From Bordetella flabilis (GTDB taxonomy: Bacteria > Pseudomonadota > Gammaproteobacteria > Burkholderiales > Burkholderiaceae_B), in assembly GCF_001676725.1 (NCBI RefSeq), contig NZ_CP016172.1, positions 930,001 to 994,000 of the forward strand: 64,000 nt of DNA, written 5' to 3'. Position numbers and translations under genes: made by a program. The notes below the pieces were generated by a model. The model was not told the origin of the DNA. It worked only from the letters and a program-made list of their open reading frames with translations, and searched no databases. Positions 44,202 to 52,260 of the stretch are shown piece by piece. The first letter of the stretch is position 1, and each line of letters opens with the position of its first letter.

Positions 44202-45518
44202 TCAGGTCTCCTGCCGGGTCGGTTGGGGCGATGATGCGGATGGCGGGGCGGACAGCGCGCCCGGCTCGGCGTCGCGCAGCATAAGCGCGCCCACCAGGCC
44301 TATCGCGAAGAAGATGGCGCAGTAATGGGCCGGCATGAGCGGGTCCGCGCTGACGTGCAGCAGCCAGGTCAGTACGAAGGGAGAGAATCCGCCGAATACG
44401 GCGGCGGCGATGTTGTATGAAATCGCCAGGCCGGTGGAACGCACTTCGGTGGGGAACAGCGCGGCGACCGCGGTCGGGATCGGGCTGGTGGATGCGCCGA
44501 TCAACAGCGCGAAGACCAGTTCCACCGTCATGATGGACAGCATGGAAGGCGCGCTCACGATCCAGTAATAGGCCGGATAGAGCGACAGCAGGAACAGCAG
44601 CAGCGCGCCGCGGATGAGCCGCTTGCCGCCGAGCCTGTCGCCCAGGTGGCCGAACAGGGGAATCGTCAGCACGCGCAACAGCACGCTGGCCACCAGCACA
44701 TTGAATGGCAGCGTCACCGGCATATGCAGGTTCTGCACGGCGTAGATAGGCAGATACGTGATGATGACGTACTGCATCACGTTGAGCGCGGCGCTCAACG
44801 CGGTGGCGATGAACAACTCGCGCGGGTACTGCGTGAAGACCTGGCCGAGCGGCACCCGGACCCGCTTGTCCAGCCGCTGGAAGGCTTCCGTCTCGGGCAG
44901 CCGGCGGCGGATATAGAATCCCACCGGCCCGATCAGCAGCCCGAACAGGAAGGGTATGCGCCATGCCCAGTCATCCAGGGCCTGTGGGGTGAATACATGC
45001 GTCAGCGCGCTTCCCATGGCGACGGCCAGCAGCGCGCCCATGGCCTGCGCGAACATCTGCCAACTGCCGTAGAACGTGCGCCGTCCCTTGGGCGCGTACT
45101 CCACCAGCATTGCCGTTGCGGTGCCGAACTCCCCGCCCGCCGATATCCCCTGCAGCAGGCGGGCGCACAACACGATGGCCGGCGCGATCAGGCCGATCTG
45201 GTGGTATGTGGGGGTAAGCGCGATCAGCGCCGCTGACACTGTCATCAGTGCGATGACCAGCGTCAGGCCGGCCTTGCGGCCCTTGCGGTCGGCATACCGG
45301 CCCAGCAGGATGCCGCCCAGCGGGCGCACGACGAAGCCGGCCCCGAAGGTGGCCGTCGTCAGCATCAAGGCGGCATATTCGCTTTCGCTGGGAAAGAACT
45401 GCTTCGCGATGATGATGGACAGGAATCCGAACACCACGAAGTCATACCACTCCAGCACATTGCCCAGCGTCGAGGCCACGACGCCTCGCCAATTCCCGGC
45501 CGTATCGTTCTTCTGCAT
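44202..45518 (-). CDS. MFS transporter, metabolite:H+ symporter (MHS) type
   Basis: 438 residues from the ATG at 45518, preceded by 'aggggaca'; an ATG at 45542 would add eight residues. Twelve helices with the MHS start 'LGNVLEWYDFVVFGFLSIII', the loop 'GRYADRKGRKAGL' and 'LLQGISAGGEFGTATAMLVE'. MHS carriers import citrate, shikimate, phthalate and similar acids. Transcribed with the amidohydrolase and divergent from a LysR gene; likely imports the aromatic acid that the amidohydrolase acts on. Confidence 0.92.
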   Translation of the reverse strand: MQKNDTAGNWRGVVASTLGNVLEWYDFVVFGFLSIIIAKQFFPSESEYAALMLTTATFGAGFVVRPLGGILLGRYADRKGRKAGLTLVIALMTVSAALIALTPTYHQIGLIAPAIVLCARLLQGISAGGEFGTATAMLVEYAPKGRRTFYGSWQMFAQAMGALLAVAMGSALTHVFTPQALDDWAWRIPFLFGLLIGPVGFYIRRRLPETEAFQRLDKRVRVPLGQVFTQYPRELFIATALSAALNVMQYVIITYLPIYAVQNLHMPVTLPFNVLVASVLLRVLTIPLFGHLGDRLGGKRLIRGALLLFLLSLYPAYYWIVSAPSMLSIMTVELVFALLIGASTSPIPTAVAALFPTEVRSTGLAISYNIAAAVFGGFSPFVLTWLLHVSADPLMPAHYCAIFFAIGLVGALMLRDAEPGALSAPPSASSPQPTRQET

Positions 45519-45679
45519 GCATGTCCCCTGCGCCAAGGCCATTTTTTTGCCGCGCGCCGCGGCGCGTGCCTTCCGGCAATGGGCGGCCAGGTACGCCGAA
45601 GCGCCAGCCCGTCCCACCTCGTGACGGCGAAATGTAGGACGCTATAGTCATGAAGACAATCGAATAAATTCAATGGCTC

Positions 45680-45696
45680 CATAAAGTGACTTTATG
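45680..45696. promoter_or_regulatory. dyad covering the LysR start codon
   Basis: CATAAAG-TGA-CTTTATG is a perfect seven-base inverted repeat whose right arm ends in the ATG at 45694-45696. It could be an operator for the LysR protein, or a hairpin that hides its own start codon. No standard Shine-Dalgarno sequence precedes this start. Confidence 0.4.
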
Positions 45697-46596
45697 AATC
45701 CCACCCTCAAGCAGTTGCAGGCCTTCGTCCACGCCTGCCGGTTCGGCGTGCTGACCCGCGCCGCTGACGAGATGTTCATCACGCAGCCCGCGGTCAGCGT
45801 ATTGATCCGGCAGATGGAGGAAGCGCTGGGCGTGCGCCTGTTCGACCGTACCTCGCGATCGCTGCGGCCCACCGTGGCCGCACGCGAGATCCTGCCCACG
45901 GTCGAGCGCATGCTGCGCGACCTGGAATCGCTGAAGTCCAGCGTGAAGGAACTGGTGGGCCGCCAGCGCGGCCATCTGCGCTTCGCGGCGACGCCGTCGA
46001 TCGCCGGCGCCATCGTGCCGCGCCTGATGGCGGAATACCGGACGCTCTATCCGAATATCGAAGTGTCCATCGACGACGCGGCGCCGGACCGGCTGACCGC
46101 GCCCACGTTGACCGGCGATGTGGAGTTCAGTATCGGCACGATCGACGAGGCGCCCGAGGGCCTGACCCTGCAGTGCCTGGCGCGCGACCGCCTGTGCGCC
46201 ATCTGCAGGAAGGACGCCAGGCTGGCGCGCAAGCGCCGCCCGACATGGGAGGATGCGCTGGCCTATCCCTGGATCGCCATCAAGGCCAACAGCGGTATCC
46301 GCAGCCTGATCGACGATGTGCTGTTCACCCTGGGCGTGCGCAAGCCGGTGCAGTACGAGGTCTCATACATGACCACCGGCCTTTCCATGGCCCAGGCCGG
46401 CCTGGGCATCGCTATTTTCCCGGGGATCCTGCTGTCCGCTTTCCCGCATCCGGACCTGGTCGCCTGCAAGCTGGAGGGGCCGGCCGTCACGCGCGACATC
46501 AGCCTGATCCGGCGCGCCGAACATTCGCTGTCGCCGGCCGCGGAGTCCTTCGTGGACCTCTGGTACAAGCGTATCGGCCGGCCGGCGCAGGCCTAG
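45694..46596 (+). CDS. LysR-family transcriptional regulator
   Basis: 300 residues. The N-terminal helix-turn-helix contains 'FGVLTRAADEMFITQPAVSV' and 'MEEALGVRLFDRTSRSLRPT'. The effector domain starts near residue 92 ('LRFAATPSIAGAIVPRLMAE') and ends 'FVDLWYKRIGRPAQA'. Divergent from the MHS/amidohydrolase pair by 175 bases, so regulation of those two genes is likely. The lack of a visible ribosome-binding site and the dyad over the start codon suggest low or regulated translation. Confidence 0.9.
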   Translation: MNPTLKQLQAFVHACRFGVLTRAADEMFITQPAVSVLIRQMEEALGVRLFDRTSRSLRPTVAAREILPTVERMLRDLESLKSSVKELVGRQRGHLRFAATPSIAGAIVPRLMAEYRTLYPNIEVSIDDAAPDRLTAPTLTGDVEFSIGTIDEAPEGLTLQCLARDRLCAICRKDARLARKRRPTWEDALAYPWIAIKANSGIRSLIDDVLFTLGVRKPVQYEVSYMTTGLSMAQAGLGIAIFPGILLSAFPHPDLVACKLEGPAVTRDISLIRRAEHSLSPAAESFVDLWYKRIGRPAQA

Positions 46597-46603
46597 CCGC
46601 GCG

Positions 46604-46634
46604 CGCCGGCCCGGCCATTAGCCACGGGCCGGCG
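46604..46634. terminator. bidirectional terminator hairpin
   Basis: CGCCGGCCC (46604-46612) pairs perfectly with GGGCCGGCG (46626-46634) around a 13-base loop, between the convergent LysR gene (ends 46596) and Bug gene (ends 46641). Strong stem, no T tract. Confidence 0.45.
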
Positions 46635-46640
46635 GACCGC

Positions 46641-47621
46641 CTACTCGGCGGTGGTGATATGCGCCTTCTGGATGATCTCGCGCGAGGCGGCGATCTCCTT
46701 GTCCAGGAAGCTCGCGTAGTCGGCCGCCCCGCCTCCGCCTGCTTCGAAGCCCAGTTCCGCGATGCGCTGCGCCAGGGCCTGCGTTTTCAGCCGTTCCTCG
46801 AAGCCGGCGGCCAGCTTGTCTATGACGGCGTCGGGCACCCCCTTGGGCGCGATGACGCCGAACGAGATCACCCCCGTCTCTTCCGGGACGCCGGCTTCCG
46901 CGAAGGTCGGCACGTCCGGCATGGAAGGCAGGCGGTGCGTGCCCGTGACGGCCAGCGCGCGCAGCCGGCCCGACTGAATGTGGGGCAGCACCGTGGAAGG
47001 CGCCGAAAAGTTGACCTGGGTCTCGCCGCCGACCACCGCCATGACCGATGGCGCGCCGCCCCGGTACGGTACATGGACCAGGCCCGCGCCCGTCGCCATG
47101 TTGAACCGTTCGCCCGCCAGGTGCAACGCCGTGCCGTTGCCCGCCGAGCTGAAGTTCAGCCGATTGGGCTGCGCCTTGGCCAAGGCGACGAGCTCGGCGA
47201 CGCTATGCGCGGGAACATCCTTGTTGACGGACAGCACGATGGGCGAGGTCGCCACCAGGATGACGGCGCGGAAATCCTTGCGCGTGTCGTACGGCAGCTT
47301 GTCGCCCAGCAGCGTGGCGTTGATGGGAAAGGCGCTGTCCACCACGCCCAGCGTATAGCCGTTGGGTTGCGCGGTGGCCACTGCATTGGTGCCGGCCACC
47401 GAGGCTCCGCCGGCGCGGTTCTCGATGATGATGCGGTCTCCCAGCGCCGGTCCCGGCGTGCTGGCGAGCAGGCGCGCCAGTACGTCGGAGGCGCCGCCCG
47501 GGGCGTAGGGCACGACGATGCGTATCGGCTGCGCGGGAAAGCTGTCCGCCGCACGCGCGGCGGGCATAAGCGCGCAGGACAGCGCCAGTGCCGCCCCCCA
47601 CGCAAGGGTATGTCGTGTCAT
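46641..47621 (-). CDS. Bug/TctC-family periplasmic solute-binding protein
   Basis: 326 residues from the ATG at 47621 ('gaggagacactg' upstream). Signal peptide ends 'PAARAADS' near residue 25. Seen: 'IRIVVPYAPGGASDVLARLL', 'IIENRAGGASVAGTNAVA', 'NFSSAGNGTALHLAGERF', 'VHVPYRGGAPSVMAVVGG' and 'MPDVPTFAEAGVPEETGV'. Last gene of a symmetric five-gene operon, 20 bases after an enolase-superfamily gene. Confidence 0.93.
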   Translation of the reverse strand: MTRHTLAWGAALALSCALMPAARAADSFPAQPIRIVVPYAPGGASDVLARLLASTPGPALGDRIIIENRAGGASVAGTNAVATAQPNGYTLGVVDSAFPINATLLGDKLPYDTRKDFRAVILVATSPIVLSVNKDVPAHSVAELVALAKAQPNRLNFSSAGNGTALHLAGERFNMATGAGLVHVPYRGGAPSVMAVVGGETQVNFSAPSTVLPHIQSGRLRALAVTGTHRLPSMPDVPTFAEAGVPEETGVISFGVIAPKGVPDAVIDKLAAGFEERLKTQALAQRIAELGFEAGGGGAADYASFLDKEIAASREIIQKAHITTAE

Positions 47622-47641
47622 CAGTGTCTCCTCATGGGTGG

Positions 47642-48745
47642 TCAGGCCTGCGCCGTTGCCGCATACCTGCGCAGCACGTCGGGATCGGGGTCGAACCCCA
47701 GGCCGGGCGTCTGCGGCACCTGGACCATGCCGTTGCGCGGCAGGGTAGCGTCGCCAGCAAGTTCGACCGGCATTTCGCAATAGAAGCGTTCCAGTATCGG
47801 CGCCGTCCGGATGGTGCCCAGCACATGCATGGTGGCCAGCAGGCCGGGTCCGAAATAGGCGCTGTGCGGCATCAGCCGGACCTGTCTTTGGGCGGCGTCG
47901 CGGGCCACCTCCAGCAGGGCGGTGATGCCGCCCGTCTTGACGACGCTGGGCTGCGCGAACGATATGCCCGCGGTGTCTAGGACGCGGCGGAATTCCATGG
48001 GATTGCCGACGTTCTCGCCCATCGCCAGCGGGATGTCGATGCGGCGCGCGAGCTCGGCCATCGCATCGAAGTCGTCGACCGGGAACAGCGGTTCCTCCAG
48101 CCACATCGGGTCGTAGGCGGCGACATCGGCCGCGAACTGCTCGGCGGCCGGCACGTCGAAGGGACAGTTCAGGTCCACCATCAAGCCCACGTCCGCACCG
48201 ATGGCGGCACGGGATTCACGCACGGACGCGACATCGCGCTCGTGCAGCTTCACATAGCGGTAGCCCTGATCCACGGCGCGCGCCGCGAAGCGCGCAGCCA
48301 GCGCGGGGTCGCGATAGGGCAGCAGGCTGGCGTACACGGGAAGGTCGGGCGTGCGCAGCGGACCGATCAGGGCGTGGACCGGGAGGTTGGCGGCCTTGCC
48401 CGCGATGTCCCACAAGGCGATGTCGATGGCGGAGAGCGCGTACTGCAGCACGCCGGCGCGGCCGAAGTGGTAGAGGGTGCGGTTCAACTTGTCCATCACC
48501 TCGTCGCGGCGCAGCGCGTTCTCGCCGATGCACAGGGGCGCCACCAGGCGATCGATCATCAGCCGGGTGATCGGCCACACGCGCACGCCGAAGGCATCGC
48601 CCCAACCCACCAGGCCGCTGTCCGTGGTGACCTTGACCAGCAGGCTTTCCATGTTGGTGCGCGGCTTGCCGCCCAGCGGCAAGGGCGCCGCGCCGCTGTC
48701 GTAGGGCAGGGCGATGGGCAGGGTATCGATGGAAACGATTTTCAT
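47642..48745 (-). CDS. enolase-superfamily (mandelate racemase-like) enzyme
   Basis: 367 residues. Active-site strands: 'YVKLHERD' (K-x-H in place of K-x-K), Asp in 'MVDLNCPFD', Glu in 'WLEEPLFPVDD', Glu in 'AMGENVG', and His in 'MPHSAYFGPGLLATMHVLG'. The KxH pair and the 'PHSxYxGPGLLA' loop match the gene at 13392-14483, so the two are probably close paralogues acting on related acids. It follows the 2-hydroxyacid dehydrogenase gene by nine bases. Confidence 0.88.
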   Translation of the reverse strand: MKIVSIDTLPIALPYDSGAAPLPLGGKPRTNMESLLVKVTTDSGLVGWGDAFGVRVWPITRLMIDRLVAPLCIGENALRRDEVMDKLNRTLYHFGRAGVLQYALSAIDIALWDIAGKAANLPVHALIGPLRTPDLPVYASLLPYRDPALAARFAARAVDQGYRYVKLHERDVASVRESRAAIGADVGLMVDLNCPFDVPAAEQFAADVAAYDPMWLEEPLFPVDDFDAMAELARRIDIPLAMGENVGNPMEFRRVLDTAGISFAQPSVVKTGGITALLEVARDAAQRQVRLMPHSAYFGPGLLATMHVLGTIRTAPILERFYCEMPVELAGDATLPRNGMVQVPQTPGLGFDPDPDVLRRYAATAQA

Positions 48746-48754
48746 GGGACTTCC

Positions 48755-49816
48755 TCAAGCCGGGCGGCTGTCTGCGGCGCCGGTGAAGGCGGACGGCGTG
48801 GCATCGTTTTCGAAGGGCTCGGCGTTGAGCCAATGCATGAAGTTGCGCAGGAAGATATCCGTGGTGCGGGCGGCGTTGCCGGGCGACACCGACGCGTTGT
48901 GCGGCGATATCCAGGTGTTGGGCGCGGTCCACAGGGGCGAACTGCCGGGCAGGGGCTCGGTCGCGAAGACATCGAGGTAGGCCGAGCGCAGGCGGCCTTC
49001 GTGCAGCGCGGCGGCAAGCGCGGATTCATCCGTCAGTTCGCCGCGCCCGACATTGGCGATGCCGGCGCGCGCCGGCAGCAGGCCGATGCGCCGGGCGTCG
49101 AGCAGGCCGCGGGTCTCCGGCGTCAGGGGACAGGCCAGCACCAGCCAGTCGCATGACGGCAGCAGCCCGTCCAGCGCATCGAGCCGGCAGACCCGGTCGA
49201 AATGCGGCACCGCGCCCGTGCCGCGCCGCACGCCTATCGTGGTCAGGCCGACCGCCTTGAGCAGCCTGCCGGTTTCGCGGCCGATGGGCCCCAGGCCCAC
49301 GATGACCGCCGTCTGTTCATGCAGGTCCCGCGTCATCTGGGCCGGCCCGAGTGGCTGCCAGCGCCGCTCGGCCTGCGCCCTCAGCCAATAGGTGAAGCCC
49401 CGGGTCTGCGCGAGTATCGCGCCGACGATGGTCTGGGCGATGGGAACCGCGTTCGAGCCCGACGACGTGGTCAGGCGCACGGCGCGCCGCAGGGTCGGCT
49501 GGTACAGATGGTTATCGATACCGGCGGAACACACGTGCAGCCATTCGGCGCGCGGCGCGGCGTCCAGGATATCGAAGAAGGCCCGGCTGGCGGGGCTGGG
49601 CGCGCCCTTGCTGCTGCCTTGCATGATGTCGCGGGAATAGAACGCCAGCCGTATCGAGGCATGCGCATCGGCAGGCGGCGTATGGCCTGGCTGTTCGGGC
49701 GCGATGACGAAACGCACGGTGTGGCCGGAGGCGCGAGCCAGGGCGCCCAGGCGGTCGCCGATTTCGTCATGCACGGTCTTGGAGATCAAGAGCCCGATGC
49801 CCTGTTCTTCATTCAT
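48755..49816 (-). CDS. D-2-hydroxyacid dehydrogenase
   Basis: 353 residues. The NAD-binding Rossmann fold is near residue 155 ('AVIVGLGPIGRETGRLLKAV', GxGxxG). The catalytic triad is visible: Arg in 'NVGRGELTDE', Glu in 'VFATEPLPGSSP' and His in 'WISPHNASVSPG'. Interconverts 2-keto and D-2-hydroxy acids. Flanked by two enolase-superfamily genes, it could reduce the 2-keto acid produced by a dehydratase or oxidise a hydroxy acid before it. Preferred substrate not readable. Confidence 0.92.
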   Translation of the reverse strand: MNEEQGIGLLISKTVHDEIGDRLGALARASGHTVRFVIAPEQPGHTPPADAHASIRLAFYSRDIMQGSSKGAPSPASRAFFDILDAAPRAEWLHVCSAGIDNHLYQPTLRRAVRLTTSSGSNAVPIAQTIVGAILAQTRGFTYWLRAQAERRWQPLGPAQMTRDLHEQTAVIVGLGPIGRETGRLLKAVGLTTIGVRRGTGAVPHFDRVCRLDALDGLLPSCDWLVLACPLTPETRGLLDARRIGLLPARAGIANVGRGELTDESALAAALHEGRLRSAYLDVFATEPLPGSSPLWTAPNTWISPHNASVSPGNAARTTDIFLRNFMHWLNAEPFENDATPSAFTGAADSRPA

Positions 49817-49855
49817 GGGATTCCTTCGAGGGTAGGCGCCCGCACGGCCGTGTTC

Positions 49856-51022
49856 TCATCGTTCGATGACCGCGTGGCGTTTCAGGTAAGGGCGCAGCGC
49901 TTCGGGGTCCGGGTCGATGCCGATGCCGGGCTCGTCGTCCAGCGTGATATGGCCGTTCACCGGGGCCGGGAAAGCCGGCGCGGCAAGCGTGCGCAAGGGA
50001 TTGGGATTGGCGTCGAGTTCCAGCACGCCGTCGCCGCCGGCTGCCGACAGGACATGGGCGGCCAGCGCGGCGCCGACATGGGAGCCGAAGGCATGGGGGC
50101 AATAGCGTCGCCCGCTGGCCAGCACTTCGCGGGCGAGCGGCAGCACCTTGCTGATACCGCCCCATTTGCCCAGGTCGGGCTGGACCACGTCCAGCCACGC
50201 GAATGCCGTCCGGAAGGCTTCCAGGGTCAGCAGGTTTTCGCCGCCGGCCAGCCGGTGTCCGCCCTGGCGCAGTGCCAGCCATTCGCTGGCCGGGCGCTCG
50301 GGGCCGATGGGTTCCTCCACCCATTGCAGCGGCAGCGCCCGGATGCGGGTCAGCGCCCGCAGGGCCCCGTCCATATCCCAGCCGCAGTTGGCGTCGATCA
50401 TCGCGCTCTCGCCGCGGGCCAACCCGGCCACGTTGCGTTCCAGATCGTCCAAGGCGCGTTCATCCTTCAGGGCGGCCTTGAACTTGAACGCGCGAAAGCC
50501 GCGTTCGCGCAAGGCGTCCAGGCCGGCGCGCGATATCGACGGCGACACGCCGCTGGCATAGACAGGCAGGCGCCGCGCCTGGCCGCCCAGGAGGCGGTAC
50601 AGCGGCACGCCACGCGCGCGCGCGGCCATGTCCCACAGCGCGCAGTCCAGGCCCGCCAGGGTATGCGCCAGGGGGCCGGCTTCGCCCGCCAGCCGCAGCA
50701 TGGGGATCATCCCTGCTTCCAGGTCCGCGGTAAGCGCGGGGATGGAAGCCAGCGGCTGGCCGAGCGCGCGCGGCGCCAGCAGATGTTCCAGGATGGAAGC
50801 GCGATGGTAGGCGCCGAAGGCCGGATGCCCGCTCCATATCTCGCCCCAGCCATGATGGCCGTGCTGGTCTTCGACCTTGACCAGCACGGAGGTGCGTTGC
50901 GTCGATACGCCGAAGGAGGAGGCCACCGCGGGCGGCGCGTCGTCCTGGAAGACGTAGACCTGGATGCGCGAGACGATCTGTTCGGCCGAACAGATGGCGC
51001 CGTGCGGAATGCCGGAGTTCAT
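49856..51022 (-). CDS. enolase-superfamily (mandelate racemase-like) enzyme with a canonical KxK
   Basis: 388 residues from the ATG at 51022 ('agagga' upstream); an in-frame ATG at 51067 would add 15 residues. Active site: K-x-K in 'FRAFKFKAALKDE', Asp in 'MIDANCGWD', Glu in 'WVEEPIGPE', Glu in 'AGGENLLT', and His in 'RYCPHAFGSHVG'. It is the only one of the window's five enolase-superfamily enzymes with the classic lysine pair. Second gene of the symmetric operon, directly after its Bug partner. Confidence 0.88.
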   Translation of the reverse strand: MNSGIPHGAICSAEQIVSRIQVYVFQDDAPPAVASSFGVSTQRTSVLVKVEDQHGHHGWGEIWSGHPAFGAYHRASILEHLLAPRALGQPLASIPALTADLEAGMIPMLRLAGEAGPLAHTLAGLDCALWDMAARARGVPLYRLLGGQARRLPVYASGVSPSISRAGLDALRERGFRAFKFKAALKDERALDDLERNVAGLARGESAMIDANCGWDMDGALRALTRIRALPLQWVEEPIGPERPASEWLALRQGGHRLAGGENLLTLEAFRTAFAWLDVVQPDLGKWGGISKVLPLAREVLASGRRYCPHAFGSHVGAALAAHVLSAAGGDGVLELDANPNPLRTLAAPAFPAPVNGHITLDDEPGIGIDPDPEALRPYLKRHAVIER

Positions 51023-51082
51023 TGAAGCGGTGTCCTCTGTCGGTACGCCCGGGTGCCGTGTCGCCATGTCCGGGTGCAGTTC

Positions 51083-52051
51083 CTAGCGATTGGTCAGGCC
51101 CGGCGAGCGCGAGACCACGTCGGCCCACAGGCGGGACTGCGCCTGCCATTCCTGCTGGAAATCGTTGCTGCTGCCGCCGCCGGGCTGCAATCCCGCCCCG
51201 CGCAGCAGCGCCTGCACTTCCGGCGCCTCCAGCGCGCGGTTCATCGCCGCGTTGAGGCGGTCGACCCGATCCGCCGGTACCTGCGTCCGGGCGAAGATGC
51301 CGGCCCAGGAAGAGATTTCCATGCCGGACACCCCGGCCTCGGCCATGGTGGGAAGGTCGGGGAAGGCGGCGGATCGTGCGCGGCCCGTCGTGGCCAGCCG
51401 CTTCACCCGCCCCGAGCTGACGAAAGGCTCGGTTACCGTCTGGGTTTCGATCAGCATGTCCGCGTTGCCCGAGGCCACGGCCAGCGCGGCTGCCGGGCTG
51501 CCGTTGAAGGGCACCTGGTAGATGTCGACGCCGGCCTGTTGCTTCAGCACTTCCGTGGCCAGTTGCGCGGCGCTGCCCGGGCCGCTGTTGGCGGCGACGA
51601 AGCCGCCCGGCTTCTCCCTGGCCCGCGCAATCAGCGCGGACATGGAGTCGATGCCGCTATCGCTGCGCACGATCAGGTAGAAGTCTGTCGAGTACATCTT
51701 GCCCACCGACTTCAGGTCCTTCAGCACGTCCACGGCCTGGCGCGGATAGACGTGCGGATTGATCGCCATCGTGCTGCCGGCGGCAACCAGGACGGTGTAG
51801 CCGTCGGGCGGATTCTTCAACACTTCCTGCGCGGCGATCTGGCCGTTCGCGCCTGGACGGTTCTCGATCACCACCGGTTGCCCGAGCGCCTGCGCCATGG
51901 ATTGCGCCAGGGCCCGCGCCCCCGTATCCGGCGTCGATCCGGCCGGCGAGGCGATCACCATCGTGATGGCGCGTGCGGGATAGTCCTGTCCGGCGGCCTG
52001 GGCGGCGGCGCATGCCGACAGGCATGCCAGGGTTGAAAGCAATCGGCGCAT
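51083..52051 (-). CDS. Bug/TctC-family periplasmic solute-binding protein
   Basis: 322 residues with a signal peptide ending 'CAAAQAAGQ' near residue 22. Seen: 'ITMVIASPAGSTPDTGARAL', 'VIENRPGANGQIAAQEVLK', 'FVAANSGPGSAAQLATEVLK', 'YQVPFNGSPAAALAVASG' and 'FPDLPTMAEAGVSGMEISSW'. 'VASPAGST' replaces the usual VPxxPGG pocket loop, so its ligand may differ from its paralogues. First gene of the operon, divergent from LysR. Confidence 0.93.
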   Translation of the reverse strand: MRRLLSTLACLSACAAAQAAGQDYPARAITMVIASPAGSTPDTGARALAQSMAQALGQPVVIENRPGANGQIAAQEVLKNPPDGYTVLVAAGSTMAINPHVYPRQAVDVLKDLKSVGKMYSTDFYLIVRSDSGIDSMSALIARAREKPGGFVAANSGPGSAAQLATEVLKQQAGVDIYQVPFNGSPAAALAVASGNADMLIETQTVTEPFVSSGRVKRLATTGRARSAAFPDLPTMAEAGVSGMEISSWAGIFARTQVPADRVDRLNAAMNRALEAPEVQALLRGAGLQPGGGSSNDFQQEWQAQSRLWADVVSRSPGLTNR

Positions 52052-52150
52052 GGTCGTCTCCTGGGCCGGACGTCGCGCGCCCTGGGACAGGCGCGTCGCG
52101 TCGCGGTCGAATAGAGCGGATGGTAGGGATGTCGCCGGCGGTGGTCTAAT

Positions 52151-52161
52151 ACCAAATTGGT
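52151..52161. promoter_or_regulatory. candidate LysR-type operator
   Basis: ACCAA-A-TTGGT, embedded in 'taataccaaattggtcc', is a perfect 11-base dyad in the 209-base spacer between the divergent Bug and LysR genes. It is 99 bases from either start codon. Confidence 0.48.
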
Positions 52162-52260
52162 CCTGGGCGATACGCGCGGCGTTTCACCGCGCGGCGCGTG
52201 GGCGAGGCAGCCAGCCGGCCGGGGCACCATGCCGGCTGCCCAATACAGCGGAAACCCTCC

